From Trueperaceae bacterium (lineage in GTDB: Bacteria > Deinococcota > Deinococci > Deinococcales > Trueperaceae), in the NCBI GenBank assembly GCA_011389865.1, contig JAABTL010000015.1, positions 1 to 61,089 on the forward strand: a DNA stretch of 61,089 nucleotides, in the 5' to 3' direction. The position numbers were made by a program, and so were the translations under genes. Under the pieces are notes generated by a model. The model made no database searches and was not told the origin of the DNA. It saw only the letters and a list, made by a program, of their open reading frames with translations. Shown here in pieces: positions 51,041-58,875 of the stretch (positions within the stretch are counted from its first letter, which is position 1; every line of letters starts with the position of its first letter).

Positions 51041-51346
51041 ATGACGGTTCTTGGTCTCTTGCTCCTCAGCAACGCCGTACTCCACGGCGTCATCATCGGA
51101 CGCTTCGGAATCAAGGGGAATGTACCGCCCGCGGTGTTCGGGGTCTTGTACGCGGGATTGGCGCTCGTCGTCTTCCGCGGCTGGGACCACGCGGTGCTCG
51201 CCACGCTGGTCGTCACTGCGGTGGGGCTCCTCGGCCTCACCCTGAGCTTCAAACAGATTCAACATGACACAACGGTCGAGAAGATCGTCTTCGGCGTGGG
51301 GTCAGCCACGATCGCCTACGCTGCCTACCTACTCTTCGTCCAGTAG
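51041..51346 (+). CDS. Small three-helix membrane protein
   Basis: A 101-residue membrane protein with helices near 2-22 (LGLLLLSNAVLHGVIIGRFG), 28-46, 51-68 (AVLATLVVTAVGLLGLTLSF) and 82-100. No motif beyond the hydrophobic segments. ATG 51041 follows AAGGAG. It stands between the duplicated cupin fragment and the truncated cupin. Confidence 0.7.
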   Translation: MTVLGLLLLSNAVLHGVIIGRFGIKGNVPPAVFGVLYAGLALVVFRGWDHAVLATLVVTAVGLLGLTLSFKQIQHDTTVEKIVFGVGSATIAYAAYLLFVQ

Positions 51347-51378
51347 CGCTCGATCGCCATCCGAGGAGGCGACGCCCC

Positions 51379-51609
51379 ATGGCCGATCCGCAGAAACCGA
51401 ACGACGCATGGCCACCGGAGCTGAACGCGTTGCGCGCGGCGCCCGAGCACCACGAGATCCTGATGGAGAACGACCAGGTCCGCGTGCTGCGCACCCGGAT
51501 CCCGGCGGGCGAGACGACGGCCATGCACACCCACCGCTGGCCGGCGGTCTACCTCATCGAGAGCTGGAGCGCGTTCGTGCGCCACGCCACGCGGGAGCTA
51601 CCCGCGTAG
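51379..51609 (+). CDS. Truncated cupin-domain protein
   Basis: A 76-residue frame that begins like a small cupin: EHHEILMENDQVRVLRTRIP, AGETTAMHTHRWPAVYLIES. The HTH of the metal-binding motif is present, but the second cupin motif, normally some 20 residues later, is missing; the frame ends FVRHATRELPA and stops. Relatives are about 110 residues. It is probably a decayed or short version. Start ATG 51379 after GGAGG. Confidence 0.6.
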   Translation: MADPQKPNDAWPPELNALRAAPEHHEILMENDQVRVLRTRIPAGETTAMHTHRWPAVYLIESWSAFVRHATRELPA

Positions 51610-51693
51610 CGCGGCTATGCGTCGCACGCCACGGTGAGCAGGCGCCATCGCGGCCTACCCTCTCTCTATCCTGGAACCACGAAGGAGGTCGTC

Positions 51694-51861
51694 ATGAAGA
51701 CGGCTGATTGGTTTCTGTTGGCAGCTGCGTTCGTCTCGTTCGTCTTCTCCGTGGTCCTCTGGTTCCAGGGGCTGCGAGAGGAGGGTCTCTTCGTGGGCAT
51801 CTGGGTCCCGTCGATCCTGGCCTTCGGTGGCTTCGTGCGGTCGGCGCTCCAGCGGTCATGA
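51694..51861 (+). CDS. Small two-helix membrane protein
   Basis: A 55-residue protein, KTADWFLLAAAFVSFVFSVV then LWFQGLREEGLFVGIWVPSI, with two transmembrane helices. ATG 51694 follows AAGGAGG. A second tiny membrane protein starts one base after its stop, so they are a pair. Function unknown. Confidence 0.7.
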   Translation: MKTADWFLLAAAFVSFVFSVVLWFQGLREEGLFVGIWVPSILAFGGFVRSALQRS

Positions 51862-51862
51862 C

Positions 51863-51976
51863 ATGACGAATGGCACGATCTTCCTCGTCGGCATCGGGGT
51901 CTCGCTGCTCGTGGTCGTGTACATCGTGCTACTGGTGGTCGCGTCGCGGGGCGACGCGGCGCGGCGTCGAGAATGA
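51863..51976 (+). CDS. 37-residue single-helix membrane protein
   Basis: ATG 51863 opens MTNGTIFLVGIGVSLLVVVY then IVLLVVASRGDAARRRE: one hydrophobic helix of about 23 residues and a short basic C-terminus. It starts one base after the stop of the 55-residue gene. Too short for most gene finders. Function unknown. Confidence 0.55.
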   Translation: MTNGTIFLVGIGVSLLVVVYIVLLVVASRGDAARRRE

Positions 51977-52234
51977 GCCGACCTCGTCGGTGAAGGACTG
52001 AGAACACACGCCCCGATGCGCTCGAGCCGGGCGTTCGGAATGGTTCCGTGGTCGAACGCACGACCCCGGCCCTCGCGGTGCGCTCGTTCAGCCGTAACCG
52101 CCCGAGCGGCCGTGCTGCCGCGAGGATGATGGGGCATGGCTGCATGGCACGGGGCCACGGCCGAGCGGGCCCCAAGAGCAGCGCGTCCGGCGCGGGGTCG
52201 AGCGACCGCCTCACGCTCGATGTACCGTGATCCC

Positions 52235-53098
52235 ATGACCACCCCCGCCCCCCGCTGGGCGATCCTCGACGGCCGGCGCGTCCCCCACGACGCCGCCACG
52301 GTCCACGCGAGCGACCTCGGCCTCCGGCGCGGCTACGCCGTATTCGAGGCCTTCCGCGTCGAGCAGGGCGTGCCACTCTTCCTCGAGGACCACCTCGCCC
52401 GGCTCGCCCGCTCGGCAGACGCCGTCGGCCTGCCCCTCCCCCGAGGCACCGACGGCGTGGGCGCCGACGTGCACGCGCTCATCGACGCCAACGGCCCCAG
52501 CGTCACCGCCGCGCACGTCCTCCTCACCGGCGGACCCTCCGACGACGGCATCACCTTCCACACGCCCACGACGGTCGTCACCACGCTGAACGTCGGGCCC
52601 CGCGCGACGGCGCCCACGGGCGCCACGCTCATCAGCCACCAGCACACGCGCCAGTTCCCCGAGGCGAAGACCACCAACTACCTCACCCTCATGCGCCTCG
52701 CCCCCGCCATGCGCGCCGCCGGCGCGATCGACGTCCTCTACCACGACGGCGTGCACGCGGCCGAGTGCGCCCGCTCCGCCCTGGCCATCGTCCGGGACGG
52801 CACGCTCGTCACGCGCGCCGACGGCGTGCTGGCCAGCGTGAGCATGAAGCAGGTGGTCACCGTCGCGCGCGAGCGCATGCCCGTCGAGGAGCGCGCCATC
52901 CCCCTCGAGGAACTCCATGGGGCCGACGAGGTGCTCACCTCCGGCGCCGCCCGCGGCCTCGTCCCGATCGTGGCCATCGACGGTCGCCCGGTCGGCGAAG
53001 GGATCGTGGGGCCGCACGCGCGGGCGCTCTTCGCGGCCTTCGCCGAGCACGTCGACCGGTACGTGGCGGCGCGGCGGGGGTCGGCAGGCGATCGCTAG
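52235..53098 (+). CDS. PLP-dependent class IV aminotransferase (4-amino-4-deoxychorismate lyase-like)
   Basis: A 287-residue fold-type IV enzyme. It begins ILDGRRVPHDAATVHASDLG and RRGYAVFEAFRV, the standard lead, with RLARSADAVGLPLP following. The PLP lysine is in PEAKTTNYLTLMRLA and the partner glutamate region is HAAECARSALAIVRDGTLV; TSGAARGLVPIVAIDGRPVG is the cofactor-phosphate end. The group includes branched-chain aminotransferase, D-amino acid aminotransferase and aminodeoxychorismate lyase; I favour the last or a D-amino acid type, but cannot tell. ATG 52235. 51977-52234 shows no gene. Confidence 0.85.
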   Translation: MTTPAPRWAILDGRRVPHDAATVHASDLGLRRGYAVFEAFRVEQGVPLFLEDHLARLARSADAVGLPLPRGTDGVGADVHALIDANGPSVTAAHVLLTGGPSDDGITFHTPTTVVTTLNVGPRATAPTGATLISHQHTRQFPEAKTTNYLTLMRLAPAMRAAGAIDVLYHDGVHAAECARSALAIVRDGTLVTRADGVLASVSMKQVVTVARERMPVEERAIPLEELHGADEVLTSGAARGLVPIVAIDGRPVGEGIVGPHARALFAAFAEHVDRYVAARRGSAGDR

Positions 53099-53104
53099 GA
53101 ACGC

Positions 53105-53425
53105 TCAGCCCGTGATGAGGATGCGCTCGTCACCGAAGCGCGCGCTGACCTCGAGCTCGCCGCCGAGGGCCTCGAGGTAGGCGCGCAGGGTCTCGAGTTG
53201 GGTGTGGTCGATGGCGCCCCGCTCGATACGCGACACGCGCGACTGTGACACCTGGAGCCGCTCAGCCAACGCCACCTGCGTCATGCCGAGCGCTTCACGA
53301 AGCTCGGCCAGCCGGTGAGCCCGCACCTCCGCGAGCTGCCGCGCGCGCGCATCGGCGACCCGGGGCTCGTTCAGGCGACCGTGCGAAACGACTTCGGATC
53401 CGAGTCCCTTCCAGGTCCGGGCCAT
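53105..53425 (-). CDS. XRE-family HTH antitoxin (HigA-like)
   Basis: A 106-residue protein with a Cro/C1 helix-turn-helix: LAELREALGMTQVALAERLQ then VSQSRVSRIERGAIDHTQLE, followed by LRAYLEALGGELEVSARFGD, which is typical of HigA/YgjM antitoxins of the HigBA type. ATG 53425. The toxin gene upstream (53455-53580) is cut short, so this antitoxin may now work alone as a repressor. Confidence 0.82.
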   Translation of the reverse strand: MARTWKGLGSEVVSHGRLNEPRVADARARQLAEVRAHRLAELREALGMTQVALAERLQVSQSRVSRIERGAIDHTQLETLRAYLEALGGELEVSARFGDERILITG

Positions 53426-53454
53426 CGTGCTACCTCCCTCGTCTCGCGGTCGCA

Positions 53455-53580
53455 TCACGGACCCATCTCCTCCGCGATCCACGCCACGGCCACCTGTTCG
53501 GCGGTCAGGGGGTCCGCCTGCAGCAAGCCCTCGTACCAGTCCACGACGGGATCGAGGAGGACGACGTCCCAAGCCGCCAT
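53455..53580 (-). pseudogene. Truncated HigB/RelE-type toxin
   Basis: From ATG 53580 the frame reads MAAWDVVLLDPVVDWYEGLL then QADPLTAEQVAVAWIAEEMG and stops after 41 residues. It matches the first third of HigB-type (phage-derived Gp49-like) toxins of about 115 residues, whose catalytic residues lie further on. A deletion has removed the rest. It sits 29 bases before the intact XRE antitoxin. Confidence 0.72.
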
Positions 53581-53885
53581 GCCAGTATACCTCACGGGTT
53601 CTATGACTTCTGAATCATGCGGCGGCGCCGAGTCAGAAAGCGCGTGAGCCAGGCAGACGCCAGCAACCGGTGGCAGTGCATCGCGCCAAGATCTAGAGCA
53701 TGGGCTCAGTCTGCACGGGACGGGGTGAACCAGCCCCGACCCGAGGCATCGGTGCCCAGCAACGCTCGGCACAAGCCGGCGACGCCGGGATCCCACGTCG
53801 AGACGTGCCAGCCGTTCATCCGCGCTCGCCGCGATCCAGCCGAGCAGGCACGACGATCACGTCGACGCCGAGTCGGGGCGGCCCC
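53581..53885. other. Intergenic stretch without recognised gene
   Basis: I see no protein with family patterns, RNA gene or strong hairpin here. Confidence 0.5.
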
Positions 53886-54335
53886 TCAGCCACGCCGTCC
53901 GACCCGCAGCGGATCGACGACGTCGAGGAACCCGAAGCGGTGGAAGTCGCGGTCGCGCGTCACGATGCGACCGACCCCGTGCTCGCGCATGAGGACGGCG
54001 GTGTGGAGGTCGTGCAGGAGGTTCCCGCGTGCCTCGGGGACTTCGGCGAGCGATGCGGCAAGTACCTCCGCATGGCGCGCGGTGGGGGTCAGCAGGCGGG
54101 CGCTCGGCGAACTCAACAAGGCGTCCAGGAAGGCGTGTGCCACGGGCGCCGACCACGGGCGCGGGTAGACGCGCGGGTGGGTGGCGACGCCAAGGAACTC
54201 GTAGGCGATGCCCCAGGTGAGGAACCAAGGGATGGGACCGGACCGCAGCCCTTCCAGGAAGCTGCGGCACGGCGCGTGGAACTCGCTGCTCTCGTCCGCT
54301 GCATACAGCAAGACGTTGGTGTCGACGACGAACAC
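53886..54335 (-). CDS. VapC-type PIN-domain toxin (RHH partner)
   Basis: A 149-residue PIN-domain protein: FVVDTNVLLYAADESSEFHA (first aspartate), TWGIAYEFLGV (Glu), HDLHTAVLMREHGVGRIVTR (Asp) and DRDF, the acidic residues of a VapC-type RNase. GTG 54335 is taken; it begins inside the six bases after the antitoxin stop. It follows the RHH antitoxin gene, so the pair is an RHH-PIN module. Confidence 0.82.
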   Translation of the reverse strand: MFVVDTNVLLYAADESSEFHAPCRSFLEGLRSGPIPWFLTWGIAYEFLGVATHPRVYPRPWSAPVAHAFLDALLSSPSARLLTPTARHAEVLAASLAEVPEARGNLLHDLHTAVLMREHGVGRIVTRDRDFHRFGFLDVVDPLRVGRRG

Positions 54336-54340
54336 GCCGT

Positions 54341-54571
54341 TCAGTCCCGGTCGAGGAGCGCGAGCAGCGCGTCGCGGTCGGCGACGTCGACGCGGGCGCC
54401 ACCGCCGTCCCAGCGTGGCAGCGCGGGAAGGGGCTCCTGCGCCGCCGTCGGCTCGTCCAGCACCCGGCGAAGGCCCGCCTCGACGAGCTCGGACATCGTG
54501 ACGCCGCGCCTCGCGGCCTCCTGGCGCAGGCGCCGGACGACGGTGTCGTCGATGACCAGCGTGGTCTTCAT
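54341..54571 (-). CDS. Ribbon-helix-helix VapB-type antitoxin
   Basis: A 76-residue protein: KTTLVIDDTVVRRLRQEAAR then RGVTMSELVEAGLRRVLDEP is an RHH (Arc/MetJ) domain of the VapB type; the tail WDGGGARVDVADRDALLALL is the toxin-binding region. ATG 54571. A 6-bp-arm palindrome lies nine bases upstream (54580-54596). Confidence 0.83.
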   Translation of the reverse strand: MKTTLVIDDTVVRRLRQEAARRGVTMSELVEAGLRRVLDEPTAAQEPLPALPRWDGGGARVDVADRDALLALLDRD

Positions 54572-54579
54572 ATGGTTCA

Positions 54580-54596
54580 CCATACGACACGTATGG
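54580..54596. promoter_or_regulatory. Operator of the RHH-PIN module
   Basis: CCATAC-gacac-GTATGG, perfect 6-bp arms, just upstream of the antitoxin start. Confidence 0.5.
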
Positions 54597-54715
54597 ATGT
54601 ACGGCAAGCTGCTGGCACCGCGGCCCACGTCATGCTGCGATGCACGAGTCCACCGTCCGTATCAAGAAACACCGAACGACGCTCCACGCGGCGCCCAAAG
54701 CGTGCACCGCGTCCC

Positions 54716-55714
54716 TCAACGGCCCGCTTCGACCAGCTCCCGATCACGCGCGACGGCTGCACCCATCTCGTCATCCGGCCCGGCATCCCACGACCCCGGC
54801 AGGCGGCCAGCCCCACGCCAGAACGGGCGGGCGCCCACCGCGGGACCGGACCCGCTCGGGCGGGGCCGCCCGACCGCGCGCACCGACTCCACGTCCGGCG
54901 GCACGCGGCACCACGCGGCGAGGATGTCGGCGGCGCCGAACACCCAGCGCAGGTCCACGTCACCGAGTTCCTCGTTCTGCAACGCCGGCACGAAGTGGCC
55001 CATCCACTGCCGCAACTCCCTGGATGGCCGGTGCCCCCGCCGCCACGCGGCGACGACGGCCGCGGCGATCGCCTCGAGCTCACGCACGTGGTGGGCCGGA
55101 ACGCCTCGGCGCAACACGTGGAGCGACCCCAGCCCCAGTGGCACACGCGGCCCCGCGTGCCCGAGCAACACGTGCGCCACCTCGTGCAGCAGGACGTCGA
55201 AGGTCGTCGTCCAGTTCTGGGCCGGGTTGAGCACGACCACGAACTCGCCGATCGTCACCGCCGGCAGCGAACGCGCGTCGAGCCCGGCCGGCGGCGCCCG
55301 GCGATCGCGCCGGCGGGCCTGCCGCTCGCTCGGCCGGTAGACGAAGCCACCCAGTTCGACTTCGCGTTCGCACCACGTGACCGCGATGCCCTCCGACTCC
55401 GCGTTCGCCAGCAGGCACGCGAGGTCGTGCGCGGCGTCGAACGAAGCCGCCTCCTGCGGTTCGCCGGGCACCGGCACGCAGCCCACGCCCAGATCGGCCC
55501 CGCGCGGCACCCCCTCCTCGGCGAGGGCTGCCTCCGCCCGCGGGCCGGTGTCGTCCGCCGCCTGGGCCGCCCTCACGGCCGCGACGTGGGACGCCCAAGC
55601 CGTGCCCGGCCCCCGTCGCGCACAGGCATGCAGGTACCGCCACAGCGCGAGCGGCGAAGCGTCCGGTCGGATGCGCACCAGGTCGCAGGGTGGGGAGTCC
55701 GACGCCAGAACCAT
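54716..55714 (-). CDS. ImmA/IrrE-like metallopeptidase (M78-type)
   Basis: A 332-residue protein with a single HEVAH metal site at residues 177-181 (FDVLLHEVAHVLLGHAGP), the ImmA/IrrE (M78, COG2856) type. The region before it, EGIAVTWCEREVELGGFVYR and VTIGEFVVVLNPAQNWTTTF, is the family's preceding sheet. Members cleave transcriptional repressors in phages or stress systems, and IrrE of Deinococcus controls radiation response. An adjacent RHH gene at 55806 and other RHH/XRE proteins are possible substrates, but no direct pairing is proven. ATG 55714 is chosen over longer frames. Confidence 0.78.
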   Translation of the reverse strand: MVLASDSPPCDLVRIRPDASPLALWRYLHACARRGPGTAWASHVAAVRAAQAADDTGPRAEAALAEEGVPRGADLGVGCVPVPGEPQEAASFDAAHDLACLLANAESEGIAVTWCEREVELGGFVYRPSERQARRRDRRAPPAGLDARSLPAVTIGEFVVVLNPAQNWTTTFDVLLHEVAHVLLGHAGPRVPLGLGSLHVLRRGVPAHHVRELEAIAAAVVAAWRRGHRPSRELRQWMGHFVPALQNEELGDVDLRWVFGAADILAAWCRVPPDVESVRAVGRPRPSGSGPAVGARPFWRGAGRLPGSWDAGPDDEMGAAVARDRELVEAGR

Positions 55715-55805
55715 GATCGATTGTACGAGGCGAGCACGCCGGGCCAGGGGCCGGACACCAACCTGACCACGCCCGATCTCGGCCCGCCGGCGGGCCACCA
55801 CTGCC

Positions 55806-56027
55806 CTATCCCTGACGGAGTACGTCACGCCGGACGCCGTCCCACTCGAGCACGGGATCGGCCGGATCCTGCAGCGCCTGGAGGGCCACAGCGACGTCCT
55901 CGACGTCGTCCAGGTAGACCTCGATGGCCCGCCGCACCACGTCCGAACGCGTGCAACGCAGCTGCGACGCGGCATCATCCAACGCGGCCACGAGCTCGTC
56001 CGGCAGGCGAGCGGTGATCTGGGTCAC
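55806..56027 (-). CDS. Orphan ribbon-helix-helix antitoxin
   Basis: A 73-residue protein: TQITARLPDELVAALDDAAS then QLRCTRSDVVRRAIEVYLDD is an RHH domain, with tail LQALQDPADPVLEWDGVRRD like ParD/CopG-type antitoxins. GTG 56027. No toxin gene is next to it; the metallopeptidase at 54716 is the next gene in the same direction, 91 bases away. Confidence 0.75.
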   Translation of the reverse strand: MTQITARLPDELVAALDDAASQLRCTRSDVVRRAIEVYLDDVEDVAVALQALQDPADPVLEWDGVRRDVLRQG

Positions 56028-56157
56028 GAGAGCCTCCAGACCCAAACGGTAGACGAGACGCCGACGGAAGGCAACCGCTGCCACCGCGCGGAACTGACAG
56101 CGGGCCACGCGAACGACGGCCCGGTCCCGCGCGCGACCACCGGATACACTCGCCCTC

Positions 56158-56529
56158 GTGGACACCCACCCGACGTCGGACGCGACGCCGCGGGCCGCCG
56201 AAGACGGCCAGACGGGTTACGTCGTCGATCGCTTCGGCAGCATGCGGTTCGCCGACGTGCTCGCCTCGCTCGTGCGGGACGTCGACCTCGACACCGTGGC
56301 CGACGCGATCCACGCATACGGCTTGCAGGCCGTCGCCGAGCAGTACCTGCGCGCGCTCATCGACGCCGGGGTCGTGCATGCGGACGCGGCAGGGGCGTAC
56401 GCCGAGGAGGACCGCATCCTCGACGCCGACGCCCAGGCGTCGCCCACCGTGCACCCGATCACCGTGGCCGACCTGGCCGACGAGTTCACGCGCCTCGACC
56501 TGACGGATCCCGCGACGTCGTGTAGGTAG
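56158..56529 (+). CDS. Hypothetical protein
   Basis: A 123-residue protein starting GTG 56158. Two acidic helical stretches (VLASLVRDVDLDTVADAIHA and ADLADEFTRLDL) and no known motif. The codon bias resembles real genes of the window, but no ribosome-binding site stands out. Confidence 0.45.
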   Translation: MDTHPTSDATPRAAEDGQTGYVVDRFGSMRFADVLASLVRDVDLDTVADAIHAYGLQAVAEQYLRALIDAGVVHADAAGAYAEEDRILDADAQASPTVHPITVADLADEFTRLDLTDPATSCR

Positions 56530-56585
56530 GGGACCGCGTTCGGGCGGTTCCACAGGGGCCATCTCAACGGCCGCGACGCGCCCCC

Positions 56586-57128
56586 CTACCGCAACGCCAA
56601 CTCCATGAACCGCCAATGCGGCCACAGCTCCTTCGGCACCTCGGCGCCCTCGTAGGGCTCGCGATCGACGAAGCCGGCCGCCTCGTACGTGCGGTGGGCC
56701 GCCCCCATGAACGGACCCGTGTCCAGCCGCAACTCGTCGTACCCCAACGCACGGGCGTCGTGCACGAGCTGTGCGAGGAGCGTCGCGCCCAGCCGCCGGC
56801 CGCGATGCTTCGGACGGACGTACATCCGCTTCACCTCGGCGACGCCGTCGGCGAAGCGACGCAGGGCGCCCATGCCCACCGGGGCGCCGGCCACCTCGAC
56901 GAGGTAGTACCTGCCGTGGCGCTGCGCCGCGGTCACCATCGCGTCGAGCGAACCCTCCGTGTACGTCCGCACGTCCGCCCCGAGCAGGTCGCGGAGCCGG
57001 AGGCCGAAGAGCTCCTCGGAGATCTGCTCGATCCAGCTCAGGTACTCGACGTTCAGCTCCAGGATGGCGGGCCGATGGGCGGCGAGGTCAGCCGGGACGA
57101 GCCGGACCGCGCCGTTCGAGGCACTCAT
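56586..57128 (-). CDS. GNAT-family N-acetyltransferase, paralogue 2
   Basis: A 180-residue acetyltransferase, the same length as the gene at 46533 and highly similar throughout: opening SNGAVRLVPADLAAHRPAIL, loop VKRMYVRPKHRGRRLGATLL, and MGAAHRTYEAAGFVDREPYE. The CoA loop arginine/glycine pattern is intact. The intergenic bases just upstream of the start (CGAGCGGGCTCC) resemble those of paralogue 1 (CGAGAGGGCTCC), so the copied piece extended past the gene. ATG 57128. Confidence 0.9.
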   Translation of the reverse strand: MSASNGAVRLVPADLAAHRPAILELNVEYLSWIEQISEELFGLRLRDLLGADVRTYTEGSLDAMVTAAQRHGRYYLVEVAGAPVGMGALRRFADGVAEVKRMYVRPKHRGRRLGATLLAQLVHDARALGYDELRLDTGPFMGAAHRTYEAAGFVDREPYEGAEVPKELWPHWRFMELALR

Positions 57129-57383
57129 CGAGCGGGCTCCGCGGACTTGCGGGCGTCCTGGAAGGCGGGTGGGCGAGGCAGCGGGTTCTGCATGAAGTAC
57201 CCTACACGTCCCCTGTGGTCGCCGCGCTCGAACCTGCTGCATGCCGGCCTCGTCGATGGCCATCGGCGGCTGGCACGGGCCGTCGACGCATCGGCGACCC
57301 CCGATGGGCCAAGGGCGCCGGACGCGCATGGTTATACTGAACCCACTCCACAAATCCCGTTCGAAGAGACCTCCGGAGGCGCC

Positions 57384-57719
57384 ATGTACCTGTACGTCGA
57401 GATGTGGAACGCGAAGCCGAGTTGGCTCGCGCTGTCGTTGCCCGAGCGGAAGCAGTTCATGGAGAAGGTCGCCGAGGCCTCCAAGGGGCTCCAGCCGCTC
57501 GGCGCCGAAGTCCTTGGGGCATGGATCAACGACGAGGACGTCGATCACAGGCTCGGGAAGACGTACTTCACCGCCTTCAGGTTCCCGAACAAGGAGGCCG
57601 TCCAGGCTTTCGAGGCGATCGTTCGAGGCTCCGGGTGGTACGACCTCTTCGAACAGACGAACGCCTCGGGCGAGATCGACACGTTCGCGAACGTCATGGA
57701 GCATGCGCTGTCGCTCTGA
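57384..57719 (+). CDS. DUF6616-family protein
   Basis: A 111-residue protein: YLYVEMWNAKPSWLALSLPE, RKQFMEKVAEASKGLQPLGA, and GWYDLFEQTNASGEIDTFAN then VMEHALSL, matching DUF6616, where aromatic W-x-x-KPxWLALS and NASGE are conserved. It is likely a ferredoxin-like barrel; function unknown. ATG 57384 follows GGAGG. The stop overlaps a possible upstream ATG of the next gene. Confidence 0.75.
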   Translation: MYLYVEMWNAKPSWLALSLPERKQFMEKVAEASKGLQPLGAEVLGAWINDEDVDHRLGKTYFTAFRFPNKEAVQAFEAIVRGSGWYDLFEQTNASGEIDTFANVMEHALSL

Positions 57720-57742
57720 TGCGGCAGACCGAGGGGAACCCG

Positions 57743-58138
57743 ATGACCATCGACCCTGAACGTGCCCGCGCGCTGGCGGCGGCCTACACGACGGCCTGGA
57801 ACTCGGGTTCGCCCGATGCCGTCGCCTCGTTCTTCGCCCCGAACGGGCAGATCGTGATCAACCGCGGGAAGCCGTGGATCGGCCGCGAGGGCGTCGCGGC
57901 CATGGCCGCCGGCTTCTTCGCCGACGTCCCGGACCTCACGCTCGCGTGCGACGAGGTGCGCTGCGCGGGCGATCACGTCCTGTTCGTCTGGACGTTCACG
58001 GGCACGCACGCCGGCACGAAGAACCCGCTGCGGGTGGCGGGGTGGGAGGAGTGGGACCTCGACCCCGACCTGCAGGTCGTCGCGTCGCAGGGTTGGTTCG
58101 ACGCGGCGGACTACGAGCGCCAGACCACGGCCGGGTAG
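57743..58138 (+). CDS. SnoaL-like NTF2-fold protein
   Basis: A 131-residue protein: RARALAAAYTTAWNSGSPDA then VASFFAPNGQIVINRGKPWI, GREGVAAMAAGFFADVPDLT and VLFVWTFTGTHAGTKNPLRV, the SnoaL/limonene-1,2-epoxide hydrolase-like pattern. ATG 57743 is preferred (GAGGGG seven bases before); an ATG at 57719 overlapping the previous stop is possible. The next gene starts on its stop codon. Confidence 0.8.
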   Translation: MTIDPERARALAAAYTTAWNSGSPDAVASFFAPNGQIVINRGKPWIGREGVAAMAAGFFADVPDLTLACDEVRCAGDHVLFVWTFTGTHAGTKNPLRVAGWEEWDLDPDLQVVASQGWFDAADYERQTTAG

Positions 58139-58530
58139 TGGCGGTGAACGGGCACGGTGGCGGGTTCGACGTGGAGGCTGCACTTGCCATCGTCGAGCAG
58201 CGGAGCAGGGCTTTCGAGGACGCCTTGAAGCGGGGGGATGCGGCGGCGGTGGGCGAGATCTACACCCTCGACATGAAGATCGTCGGCGCATACGCGGGTC
58301 GAGCGAACGTCGTCAAGGACGCGCAAAGCATGATTGACGCCGGCAAGACGCTGGCCCTGAGGGTCGTCGATGTCTGGGGAAGCGGCGATCTCATCGTCGA
58401 GGACGCCACCATCGAGTTCATGGACGCCAGCGGCGCGATCACGAGCCAAGGAGACGTGTTGCTGGTGTGGAAGCGGGAGGAGGACGCCTGGCGGATCTTC
58501 CGCGACGTCTACAAGCCGGCGGCCAAGTAG
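58138..58530 (+). CDS. DUF4440-like NTF2-fold protein
   Basis: A 130-residue protein: IVEQRSRAFEDALKRGDAAA, VGEIYTLDMKIVGAYAGRAN and ISQGDVLLVWKREEDAWRIF-like strand (SQGDVLLVWKREEDAWRIF) with RDVYKP at the end, a DUF4440 pattern. GTG 58138 overlaps the stop of the preceding gene by one base (TAGTG), so it is coupled to it. A tandem pair of NTF2-fold genes. Confidence 0.75.
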   Translation: MAVNGHGGGFDVEAALAIVEQRSRAFEDALKRGDAAAVGEIYTLDMKIVGAYAGRANVVKDAQSMIDAGKTLALRVVDVWGSGDLIVEDATIEFMDASGAITSQGDVLLVWKREEDAWRIFRDVYKPAAK

Positions 58531-58653
58531 CCGGCCACGGCGAACTCGCCTGACGACGGGCTGGGCCCGCGTGGCGCGGCACACGGAACGGCGCCCATCC
58601 GTTGCGCCCGATCACCCGACTATGTGCTATATGTGGACCCGGGAGGCCGCGCC

Positions 58654-58875
58654 GTGCCGCAACTGCACCTGTACGTGTCCGACGACGTCGCCACCGCGCT
58701 GCGCGAACGCGCGCGCGAGCGCGGCACGAGCCTCTCCAGGCTGCTCGCCGAGATCGTCACCCGCGACGCCCGCCGCGCGTGGCCCGAGGGCTGGTTGGAG
58801 CGCGTGGCCGGCGCCTGGACCGAACCGTGGCCGACGTTCGACGATCTGCCCCCGGACGAGCGGCGCCCCCTGTAG
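58654..58875 (+). CDS. Ribbon-helix-helix-like antitoxin, VapB type
   Basis: A 73-residue protein: QLHLYVSDDVATALRERARE then RGTSLSRLLAEIVTRDARRA is an RHH-like domain, and the tail ERVAGAWTEPWPTFDDLPPD is the toxin-binding part. GTG 58654 with GGGAGG seven bases upstream. It ends exactly where the toxin begins (TAG-ATG). Confidence 0.78.
   Translation: MPQLHLYVSDDVATALRERARERGTSLSRLLAEIVTRDARRAWPEGWLERVAGAWTEPWPTFDDLPPDERRPL

Noticed and set aside
49581..51976. Integron gene-cassette array
   Set aside because: Small same-strand genes with separate ribosome-binding sites suggested it, but I find no attC-like repeats at the junctions and no integrase in the window.
53700..54600. Plus-strand frames opposite the RHH-PIN module
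   Set aside because: No family pattern; the minus-strand VapBC genes explain the region.
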